Positions 1 through 6,395 of a DNA stretch of 13,739 nt are shown in pieces. A model generated the notes under the pieces. That model was given only the letters and a program-made list of their open reading frames with translations. It was not told the DNA's origin and did not search any database. Source of the DNA: an uncultured Leptolyngbya sp. (GTDB lineage: Bacteria; Cyanobacteriota; Cyanobacteriia; Phormidesmidales; Phormidesmidaceae). A program made the position numbers and the translations under genes. How positions within the stretch are numbered: the first letter of the stretch is position 1; the number at the start of each line of letters is the position of its first letter. The stretch covers positions 1-13,739 of the forward strand of contig CALBPH010000815.1 of NCBI GenBank assembly GCA_937899365.1. The letters run 5' to 3'.

Positions 1-12
1 GATAAATAAACT

Positions 13-30
13 TAAACCACACCCGGTTTA
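13..30 (-). terminator. possible weak intrinsic terminator after the PapA-like gene
   Basis: On the minus strand, about 65 bases past the stop codon of the PapA-like gene, TAAACC and GGTTTA form a 6-bp stem around a 6-base loop and are followed by a T-rich run (AGTTTATTTATC). The stem is short and has only two G-C pairs, so this is a weak candidate judged by shape alone. Confidence 0.25.
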
Positions 31-93
31 GAAACTGAAAGCCTTTTCCTCAGCAACAACTGGAAACACTGAATGTAGCTAAAATATACACTC

Positions 94-1422
94 TTAGACA
101 AGAGTAGGCTCCAACTTCTGCTTGCAAGCTTCAGACAAATAGAAAGTCACACTATCGGCCAGAGATTCCATAGTATGTCGGCTAATGGAAGACTCAGAAT
201 AAAAGAAGTTTAAAGACAACTTTTTCCTGAAAGCAATAGCACCTCCACACAAAGTCCCTCCATGAACGGCGGCGGCAGCGGTCAAATGAATCTCCTCCAG
301 TTCAAATTCACCGTAGCTTTCAGGAATGTTTGCTTGGAGACTACCTGCGAGCACTGAAAGACTCATAACTTTATTGGGATTCTTAACAAAGCTTGCAGCC
401 ATTTTTCTAGATGTCATAAGCAATTGAATAAACGGATCGGGCTCCATTAGCCTATACTGAAGCTTCTGCTTTAATCCTCTTGCTAATTCCCAGAATGATG
501 TGTTTGGCTTTAGCGTTTGATGAGATATGATGCATGAAGACAACATTCCTATGTGTTCCCTGCCAATAATTTGCTCCAAAGACTTTCGCAAACTAATAGT
601 AGTGCAGCAACTCATAGACACAGCATTTTGAGTGTTAGATTCAATTTTTCTAGCAAGGCTAAGCATCATTGCTGTACACAGAGCAACATGTGTAGATACT
701 TTTTCACGCTTACAGCAATCAACAAGGTTATGAGTACACATTGCATCCAGCTGCCTGTTAACATAACCGCTGCGGCATAGTTCAAGGGAAGGAAGAGGCT
801 GTTCAGTTTGCAATATCTTAGGGCGATACCAGAGCTGCTTTAGCCCAAACTGTAATATAAATAACAACGTGTTGAGTTTACCCTTAAATCCCCTGGCTGA
901 TTCAGGCATTAAATTATCAATTGGCGGCAGAACGGGTAAGCTAGAGACTTCAATAGGGTTCCCGGAAACAATATCCAGACAGTAAGGTAAAACATCGCCA
1001 TGCAATTGAATATTCGACAGAGCGTCAGCTATACCGTGATGAATCGTTGTGATCAAATAGCTGATATCAGCTTCATTATCAGGATAAAAAAGTAAAGCTC
1101 TCAGTAAGGCTTGACCACTGTCAATTGCCTTATTTGATTCTTCTAAAGCAATGTCCTGCCAGCGGGCACTATGGGAGCCACGTAAAACAAACAGGGGGAT
1201 TTTAGAGGTTCCTTCAGTTTCAAGAACCAGACTATTTGAGGAACCTCTGATTCGATAATTTAGACACGGATGACGTTTCTGAGCCATTATAAGAGCCTGA
1301 CTAAGAACCGCCTCTGTTAAAGGTCCTCTAATGCGACTAGTTGTAATCACATTTGAAGTACGGGCAACACGATTAGCAAATTCGCAATATTCAAAATAGT
1401 TATTTTCTACTTGACCATTCAT
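94..1422 (-). CDS. PapA/condensation-superfamily acyltransferase
   Basis: The 442-residue protein belongs to the CoA- and carrier-dependent acyltransferase superfamily (NRPS condensation domains, PapA5, alcohol acyltransferases). The diagnostic HHxxxD motif is visible as H128-H129-G-I-A-D133, at the usual distance from the N-terminus, and the length matches one stand-alone domain. It has no adenylation or carrier domain, no signal peptide and no membrane segment, so it should be cytosolic. Family members move an acyl group from a carrier protein or CoA to an alcohol or amine; here it could release or esterify the finished product, or acylate an intermediate. The ATG at 1422 is preceded by GGAAG 8 bases upstream. 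It lies 98 bases downstream of the acyltransferase gene on the same strand, probably co-transcribed with it. The substrate cannot be read from the sequence, and the DFGWG-like motif of true condensation domains is not obvious. Confidence 0.8.
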   Translation of the reverse strand: MNGQVENNYFEYCEFANRVARTSNVITTSRIRGPLTEAVLSQALIMAQKRHPCLNYRIRGSSNSLVLETEGTSKIPLFVLRGSHSARWQDIALEESNKAIDSGQALLRALLFYPDNEADISYLITTIHHGIADALSNIQLHGDVLPYCLDIVSGNPIEVSSLPVLPPIDNLMPESARGFKGKLNTLLFILQFGLKQLWYRPKILQTEQPLPSLELCRSGYVNRQLDAMCTHNLVDCCKREKVSTHVALCTAMMLSLARKIESNTQNAVSMSCCTTISLRKSLEQIIGREHIGMLSSCIISHQTLKPNTSFWELARGLKQKLQYRLMEPDPFIQLLMTSRKMAASFVKNPNKVMSLSVLAGSLQANIPESYGEFELEEIHLTAAAAVHGGTLCGGAIAFRKKLSLNFFYSESSISRHTMESLADSVTFYLSEACKQKLEPTLV

Positions 1423-1520
1423 AACAGATACTTCCGATCCTACTTTTCAAAAGTGACGTATTCATCAAAATCTAAAATACCAGTGTCTCTCTAAAGCCGC
1501 CCTACCTCGAACAGCAATTT

Positions 1521-2876
1521 TCACAGGTGCATTGCCGAGGACGAAGTCTCACGCTGATGCTCTAAACTCCCTAACTTTTGAACATCAGCATTATGAGACT
1601 TCTGCTCAAAAGGAAAAGTTGGTAAAGGCAAGCGATAGCGTTGTTCAGAAGCATAAAATTCAGACCAATTAACCGTAATGCCAACTAACCAGAGATGACC
1701 TAAAGTCTTAAATAAAAATTCCACATCTGAGCACTGCTCGCGGGGATGGCGAACTGAATTCAACACGATTTGCGATTTTACTTGAGGTTTGTGACGTTTG
1801 GCTAATTTGCTTAATGCCTTTCCTGGCCCAACTTCTAAAAGAACTTGATTGGGTTCTTTTAGCAACTCTTGCAAGCCTTGGGAAAAACGGACAGTCTGCC
1901 GTATATGAGCAGCCCAATATTCAGGACTTGTGGCCTCTTGGGACGTAATCCAGGTACCAGTAACATTAGAAATATAAGGAATCTGTGGTGGTTTCCGGGA
2001 GACTTCTTGGACTCGTTTCGTGAAAGACGCCAGCATTGGCTCCATCATCTCAGAATGGAAAGCGTGAGATGTATGGAGAGGGCGATAGTCCACTTCCTGG
2101 TCATCTAACTGCTTTTGTAGAGTTTCAATGGCATCCGTCGGCCCAGATACTGTACACATTGAGGGGGCATTGACGGCTGCTACAGAAAGCGAATTACTCA
2201 AGAAAGAGCGCACATCCTCTTCCGGTAGGGCAATAGCAATCATCGATCCTGAGGGTAACTGTTGCATAAGTTTTCCCCTTGCAGTGACCAACGCCAGGGC
2301 ATCTTCTAAAGAGAAGACACCTGCTAGAGTTGCTGCTACATATTCCCCAATGCTATGACCTATGGTTGCCGTCGGTTTCACTCCCCAGGCCATCCACAAT
2401 TTCGCTAAAGCATATTCAATCACAAACAGTGCAGGCTGGGTAACGGCTGTCTGTTTAAGCTGCTCAGCAGCGTCTTCAATCTGTTCAGGATCGGGGTAGA
2501 GAATTTGACGCAAATCAAACCCAAGATGGGGCCTTAAAATATCTGAACAGTTATCCACCGTTATTCGAAAAATGTCCTCAATCTCATAAAGTTCTCGTGC
2601 CATATTTATGTACTGAGTACCCTGACCAGAAAACATAAATACGACGGAACGATGACGTACCTGTTGATGACGGGTAAACTTTCTCTGGAGATTTAGTGGA
2701 ATCTGAGCATCTGAACTTTCAAGCAATGTGACCGCATCATCGAGATTTTGGCACACTAGCATTCTACGATGGTCGAAAACCTGACGCCCCATCTGAAGGG
2801 TATAAGCAACGTCTGCAAGGTTCAACTGTGAATGTTGCTTCAAATGTTTGGCTAACTCAACGGTTTCCGTCTCCAA
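1521..2876 (-). CDS. free-standing PKS-type malonyl acyltransferase (AT)
   Basis: About 451 residues that read like the AT segment cut out of a modular type I PKS. Residues 1-75 are the KS-AT linker (LNLADVAYTLQMGR, DHRRMLV). Then come GQG (84-86), the nucleophile motif G-H-S175-I-G, R200, and H271-A-F-H274, the signature usually read as malonyl-CoA specific. The post-AT linker motif PLPTFPFE is present, after which homology stops. No KS, KR or ACP is attached, so it should act in trans, loading malonyl onto an ACP or an AT-less module. The only start codon in this open frame is TTG at 2874-2876. The natural N-terminus seems to lie further upstream (2880-2957), where the linker continues in the same frame but is interrupted by TAG at 2880-2882, three bases before the TTG. 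Translation could restart at TTG, or the gene may be crippled. It is followed by the PapA-like gene. Confidence 0.8.
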   Translation of the reverse strand: METETVELAKHLKQHSQLNLADVAYTLQMGRQVFDHRRMLVCQNLDDAVTLLESSDAQIPLNLQRKFTRHQQVRHRSVVFMFSGQGTQYINMARELYEIEDIFRITVDNCSDILRPHLGFDLRQILYPDPEQIEDAAEQLKQTAVTQPALFVIEYALAKLWMAWGVKPTATIGHSIGEYVAATLAGVFSLEDALALVTARGKLMQQLPSGSMIAIALPEEDVRSFLSNSLSVAAVNAPSMCTVSGPTDAIETLQKQLDDQEVDYRPLHTSHAFHSEMMEPMLASFTKRVQEVSRKPPQIPYISNVTGTWITSQEATSPEYWAAHIRQTVRFSQGLQELLKEPNQVLLEVGPGKALSKLAKRHKPQVKSQIVLNSVRHPREQCSDVEFLFKTLGHLWLVGITVNWSEFYASEQRYRLPLPTFPFEQKSHNADVQKLGSLEHQRETSSSAMHL

Positions 2877-2879
2877 ATC

Positions 2880-2957
2880 CTAACTGGTTTTGGCGGAGAG
2901 AAGCAACAACTGCCAAGGACGACAGCCTTTTTTGAGTGTCTCAGTAGCTGTTCTCAT
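2880..2957 (-). pseudogene. N-terminal leader of the AT, cut off by an in-frame amber codon
   Basis: An ATG at 2955-2957 opens a 25-codon reading frame in the same frame as the AT. It ends in RPWQLLLLSAKTS, the standard start of the KS-AT linker in cyanobacterial PKSs, and is followed directly by TAG (2880-2882). Across that codon the sequence continues as D-L-E-T-E-T-V-E-L-A, as expected for an unbroken linker. The simplest reading is that a sense codon became TAG in a gene that once started at 2957. No strong Shine-Dalgarno is seen before the ATG. Confidence 0.6.
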
Positions 2958-3493
2958 GGTTTGTTCAAAATATCAAGATTTTAGAAATTTAAGCTAACAC
3001 TAGGCTTTCACGCTATTCCCTAACAGTCAAAAATCCATGACCATTTCCTTAATGGCACTTAAACCATGCTGTGAAGCTATACCCAGGCCTGGAATTGGTA
3101 GTTCTTGCCTACTAAAACACGAGATAGGCAGGAGATACCGACTATAACTATTTTCATGTGGCCCTTCATAAGCACTCAGCACATGTGGAAGACAACTCGG
3201 ACGATTAATTCAGCTTGTAAAACTTATGACGATTCATCCAGATAGAGCCTTTTAAGCATCTAACAAACCTATAATTACTGCGCTTCTGTGATCCTCAAAT
3301 ACCCTCCAAATAAAGCTTTTAGCCTGTATCGAACATAATTAAAATTACTACAGGAATACAGCTTGCCAACAAGACTGGCAAATATTAAACGAGCAACTAC
3401 TTTCTTTGGATGTTGCTGATGTTAAGAGATGGATGTTGTTCCTGTCCTCTTCGAGATGGATTTTTTTCTATTGCAAACGGATCGTTATCGGAT
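2958..3493. other. 536-base non-coding interval between regulator and AT gene
   Basis: No gene is recognisable on either strand and no KS remnant is seen upstream of the AT. It must hold the promoter of the AT/PapA-like pair if these are not read through from the regulator. Two short inverted repeats are present: TGCCTA-N13-TAGGCA (3106-3130) and TTGCCA-N7-TGGCAA (3363-3381). Either could be an operator or chance. I could not pick a convincing promoter. Confidence 0.5.
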
Positions 3494-4498
3494 CTAGGAG
3501 CGGAGTTTGTAACTCATAGGTGACATTCCAAATTTTTTCTTAAATGCAGAACTAAAGGATGTGGCACTGGAATAGCCAACCGTCTGAGCAACTTCTGTCA
3601 CAGTGGAACAGCTTGCTTCTAACAATATTCTTGCCTGTTCCATTCTGTAGTGATGGAGACAGCCAAATGCAGTGGTGCCAAAAACTTGGCGAAACCCTTG
3701 CTTTAGCTTATAGTCATTTAGTCCCGCCTTTTGTGCTAATTCAATCAAGGACGGCGGATTCTCAAAGTTTTTCAACAAAATCTCTCTGGCATAATGAATC
3801 CGTTCAACGTCATCTGATTTGAGCGGGCGATGTGATGAATTTGAATAATTGTCTGAAGACCTTAAAGGTAATTGCAGAGCAATAAGTTCAAGCGCTCGAC
3901 TTTCTAGGTACAACCGGCGCGTCAACCCCTGGTAAGGGCAATTTAAAGTCTGCTCTGCAGCTTGAAATGTTGCATGGGACATTTCCCAAGTTATTGCCAA
4001 TGGATCGGTCGCCCTGCCCTTTAAAATGACTTGAAATTCCTCAGTAAGCTGCTCGAACTGTTCGGCTATCAATTCACTCAATACGGAAATGTCAACAACC
4101 ACTTCAACATAAATCACAGACTGACAAGGTTGACATTCAATCCATTCTCCACGATTGGCCCGAAAACTAACTTTACTTTGCCTGGGGACCACATGGTACT
4201 CGTCTTTAAGGCCTAGAAAACCACCCTTAACCTGTCCCGATAAAAACGCTTGAAACTCGACCACTTCCCGATCAAGGTTGCTTGAAACCTCTGCTATAAA
4301 TGGTTCTGGAACCTCAAAGTGCCCTATTGATATTTGTAACCCCGAACTAAGCTTAATTCGCTGCAAATAACCTTCACCCAAATGAGGCGAAAAATTCAAC
4401 ATTGTTTCGGTAGGATTTATCTGCATGCAAGAGCCAATTTTTTGTCCCAATTCTGCAAACAAAGCGTCAACATCGTTAGCAGCAAAGCTTAATCGCAT
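3494..4498 (-). CDS. PchR/YbtA-like AraC-family transcriptional regulator
   Basis: The protein has 334 residues. The C-terminal ~100 form the two-helix-turn-helix AraC DNA-binding domain: first HTH about residues 250-273 (SLIELAQKAGLNDYKLKQGF), second about 299-324 (VTEVAQTVGYSSATSFSSAF), followed by KKKFGMSPMSY. The GLNDYKLKQGFRQVFGTTAFG stretch is typical of the PchR branch, which in Pseudomonas, Yersinia and cyanobacteria senses a ferric-siderophore and activates its biosynthesis and uptake genes. The N-terminal ~200 residues are the poorly conserved ligand-binding part. ATG 4498 is preceded by GGGGGA about 9 bases upstream. The gene is divergent from the plus-strand operon, so the 1.15-kb gap between them is the natural place for its binding sites. 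Its ligand is likely the metal-loaded cluster product (inference). Confidence 0.9.
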   Translation of the reverse strand: MRLSFAANDVDALFAELGQKIGSCMQINPTETMLNFSPHLGEGYLQRIKLSSGLQISIGHFEVPEPFIAEVSSNLDREVVEFQAFLSGQVKGGFLGLKDEYHVVPRQSKVSFRANRGEWIECQPCQSVIYVEVVVDISVLSELIAEQFEQLTEEFQVILKGRATDPLAITWEMSHATFQAAEQTLNCPYQGLTRRLYLESRALELIALQLPLRSSDNYSNSSHRPLKSDDVERIHYAREILLKNFENPPSLIELAQKAGLNDYKLKQGFRQVFGTTAFGCLHHYRMEQARILLEASCSTVTEVAQTVGYSSATSFSSAFKKKFGMSPMSYKLRS

Positions 4499-4583
4499 AT
4501 GTCTATTCCCCCACTTGAGGCATGCTAATTGCCGCAGTTACGTCTCTGTAAAAGCACTGCGAGCTTTAACCCTTCCACAAATT

Positions 4584-4612
4584 ATTCTAAATCAATATTT
4601 TGTTGTTGACAA
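4584..4612 (-). promoter_or_regulatory. sigma70-type promoter of the AraC-family gene
   Basis: On the minus strand TTGTCA (4607-4612) and TAGAAT (4584-4589) are separated by exactly 17 bases, each one mismatch from the consensus -35 and -10. Transcription would begin near 4577, giving a leader of roughly 80 bases before ATG 4498. Called from sequence alone. Confidence 0.55.
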
Positions 4613-4632
4613 TAAATCCCAATAATACATTG

Positions 4633-4662
4633 CGACTCAAGCATGTTTGTTGGCTTGAGTCG
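4633..4662. promoter_or_regulatory. perfect inverted repeat, candidate operator upstream of the regulator promoter
   Basis: CGACTCAAGC and GCTTGAGTCG are perfect 10-bp inverted arms around a 10-base spacer. The element sits about 20 bases upstream of the -35 box at 4607-4612, roughly -56 to -85 from the predicted start, a usual position for an activator site. As RNA it could also fold into a hairpin, but no T-run follows on either strand, so a terminator is less likely. The binding protein is unknown; the local AraC-type regulator or an iron regulator are candidates. Confidence 0.4.
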
Positions 4663-5651
4663 TTAAAATCATCTGCCCTGAACGGATGCATGCTTACTAG
4701 TTCAGAGTGGATAAATTGATCCACATAATTTGGCTTCCATAGCAGTCAGAACTCACCCTGAAAAATAATATTTTATAAGGACCTCAATAATCTGAAGTTA
4801 CTGACAGTTAATGACTTTCAAGCTGTTCCTCACATTGTTTACTTCTTCAAAATAGCTGCAATAGATCCATAAATATTCATGCGCGTGAACGTTCATAGAT
4901 CTCGAATCTTAAAAAAAAATAAACATAAGCTTTTTTAGATAAATGTGTGTTAGACGTTAAATATGCATATATTCATTGAGAATATTTCCTGATATTCGTT
5001 GAAAACGTTTCCTGTTAGTCTTCATTTCTTGATTTCATGCTAGTGTCAGCCCTAATTCATAAGGGCGATCAAGATTGTTTAAGAGATTCGATGGCTAAAC
5101 TTTGGCTAGTTTTTGAAGTGCATTGGATGCTCAGGATTGGAACTTCGGGAATAGAGGAGTTTCAGGTAGTGAACGATAAGCGTGTGCATGTTCTAAGTCG
5201 TCACTTCACTAAAGCCGCAGTTAGCTTGTTGGTAGATATATGGTCACCCGTCAAATAACGGCTGATTTTTTGCTTGAGTTAGTGCGATCTTGCTTTGAGC
5301 CCAGCTATTAGGACCTACATGGTGGGTCTGAAGCTAAGAGGGTATCCCAACTTGTAACGGGTTATTTATGGGTATTTTGTTGTCATTGATACAGAGAAGA
5401 TATGGTTATAAGGTCCTAGTTTTTTGGAGTTAAGGTGGGCTTTAGGGTTCTTGGTCTCTAAATGCTCTTGGTTCAGAGGTTTCAGGAAATTTCGGACTTG
5501 GCTCTTGAGTTTGGTGATGCACTAATTGCAAGTCTATTTTGTCTTTATCATTTGTTTGGTAGCTTTTTGGCGAACTTACAAATGTTCAAAATGTGTCGTT
5601 ACTAAGTCAATAGTCTATGAAAGCTGATCTGTTTTCTAATTATTGAATTTG
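4663..5651. other. about 1 kb without a recognised gene (divergent regulatory region)
   Basis: This AT-rich interval separates the minus-strand regulator from the plus-strand operon. Besides the tandem repeat it contains an imperfect palindrome, TTCATGCGCGTGAA (4876-4889), and an A/T-only inverted repeat around 4910-4938 (an A9 run facing a T6 run). A 73-codon frame at 5037-5258 starts 20 bases after the tandem repeat but resembles no family I know and has no Shine-Dalgarno. The 380 bases before the ACP show no coding pattern. No clear plus-strand promoter could be chosen. Confidence 0.5.
4971..5016. repeat. two-copy 23-bp tandem repeat, candidate activator site
   Basis: Two directly adjacent 23-bp copies (4971-4993 and 4994-5016) share the pattern ATTC-n-TTGA-n-AA-nn-TTTCCTG-n-T and differ at 5 positions. 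The first also holds a perfect inverted repeat, GAATAT-TTCCTG-ATATTC (4980-4997). AraC-family proteins usually bind two direct repeats about two helical turns apart, so this fits a PchR-like site in the divergent region. It lies about 640 bases before the ACP start, which would imply a long leader or an unseen small gene. Confidence 0.4.
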
Positions 5652-5900
5652 ATGGATGCTAAACCAACAATCAACGCTCTTGCCAGTATTTTAGAGGAGC
5701 TAGGTATTCCTGCAGATAGTATTAAACCAGGTTCTTTCCTCTATAAAGACCTACAGTTAGACTCAACAGAAGTTGTTGAGGTTTCTCTAGCATTGAAACG
5801 ACAGTTTGATGTTAGGGTCAAATTAGAGACCCGCCAGGATAAGACTTTAGCAGAGCTTTGCACTTTAATTGATTTAGCTAGGGCTCAGGATGTTGACTAG
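5652..5900 (+). CDS. free-standing acyl carrier protein
   Basis: An 82-residue acidic carrier protein of normal single-domain length. The phosphopantetheine site is L-Q-L-D-S38-T-E-V-V-E (numbered from ATG 5652), followed by the helix-II sequence VSLALKRQF. DSTE in place of DSL is seen in discrete ACPs that pair with aryl- or acyl-AMP ligases. A TTG at 5643 could add three residues (M-N-L), but ATG 5652 is the more likely start; neither has a clear Shine-Dalgarno. It opens the plus-strand operon, directly followed by its probable activating enzyme (AcpS-type) and by the aryl acid ligase, so it is the best candidate to receive the activated salicylate. That assignment is inferred from gene order. 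Confidence 0.85.
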   Translation: MDAKPTINALASILEELGIPADSIKPGSFLYKDLQLDSTEVVEVSLALKRQFDVRVKLETRQDKTLAELCTLIDLARAQDVD

Positions 5901-6004
5901 ATCATTCGACTGGGTTATGTGGATCAGAGGTTTTAGGAAGTTCGATCATTAATAGTTTAAGGAGAGTATCTTCTGTTTCTTTAGTCGATCACCCAGATTT
6001 TGAA

Positions 6005-6382
6005 ATCAGAGAGATTGGTATTGATCTAGTCTCTCTCGCAAAGATTGCTAGGTTAGTAGACCGCTACGATGCTGAAACACTAAGGCTTCTATTTACTTCG
6101 AAAGAACTTGAGTATTGTCGTCTAGCTTACGATCCTTATTATGCATATGCAGTATGCTTTGGAGGTAAAGAGGCTGTTGGCAAAGCTTTAACGACTGGAC
6201 TCACTGAAATTAATTGGGATGAAATCGAAGTGAATCCTGGTGAGCAGCAGGCAGTTTGTTTGTATGGAAGAGCCATAAGTCAGGCAAGAGAACTTGACAT
6301 ACAGCGTTGGTTTTTGAACTGGTGGAAACTAGAAAATCATATTTTGGTTCATGCCATCGCTGTTGGATCGGTTGGAACTTAA
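6005..6382 (+). CDS. AcpS-type phosphopantetheinyl transferase without a standard start codon
   Basis: The frame ending at TAA 6380-6382 encodes a recognisable holo-ACP synthase: G-I-D-L-V at the N-terminus (Asp codon 6023-6025), F-T-S-K-E-L-E-Y-C, and F-G-G-K-E-A-V-G-K-A-L (Glu codon 6170-6172). The Asp-Glu distance of 49 residues is that of E. coli AcpS D9-E58, and the ~121 residues after GID match the family length. It would attach phosphopantetheine to the carrier proteins of this cluster. The frame is open from 5893 but has no ATG, GTG or TTG before the GID motif. An AAGGAG at 5959-5964 has no standard start after it in this frame. I set the left end at ATC 6005, where family similarity begins; ATT 6014 or ATT 5948 are alternatives, or a small indel removed the true start. 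It ends 13 bases before the ligase start. Confidence 0.65.
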   Translation: MREIGIDLVSLAKIARLVDRYDAETLRLLFTSKELEYCRLAYDPYYAYAVCFGGKEAVGKALTTGLTEINWDEIEVNPGEQQAVCLYGRAISQARELDIQRWFLNWWKLENHILVHAIAVGSVGT

Positions 6383-6386
6383 GGAG
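6381..6386 (+). promoter_or_regulatory. Shine-Dalgarno that fixes the ligase start
   Basis: AAGGAG lies 9 bases before ATG 6396 and overlaps the stop codon of the preceding AcpS-type gene. It supports 6396 over the in-frame ATG at 6351, which lies inside that gene and has no Shine-Dalgarno. Confidence 0.7.
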
Positions 6387-6395
6387 TGGTTTTAT

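Noticed and set aside
4876..4889. TTCATGCGCGTGAA as a possible Fur or regulator box
   Set aside because: It is an imperfect palindrome unlike the AT-rich Fur consensus, with no promoter nearby.
4910..4938. A9/T6 inverted repeat as a terminator
   Set aside because: The stem is A/T-only and there is no convincing upstream gene to terminate.
5037..5258. 73-codon open frame in the divergent gap
   Set aside because: No recognisable family, no Shine-Dalgarno, and length within chance expectation; mentioned only inside the non-coding interval.
6351..6395. Upstream in-frame ATG for the ligase
   Set aside because: It overlaps the coding end of the AcpS-type gene and lacks a Shine-Dalgarno; ATG 6396 has AAGGAG at good spacing.
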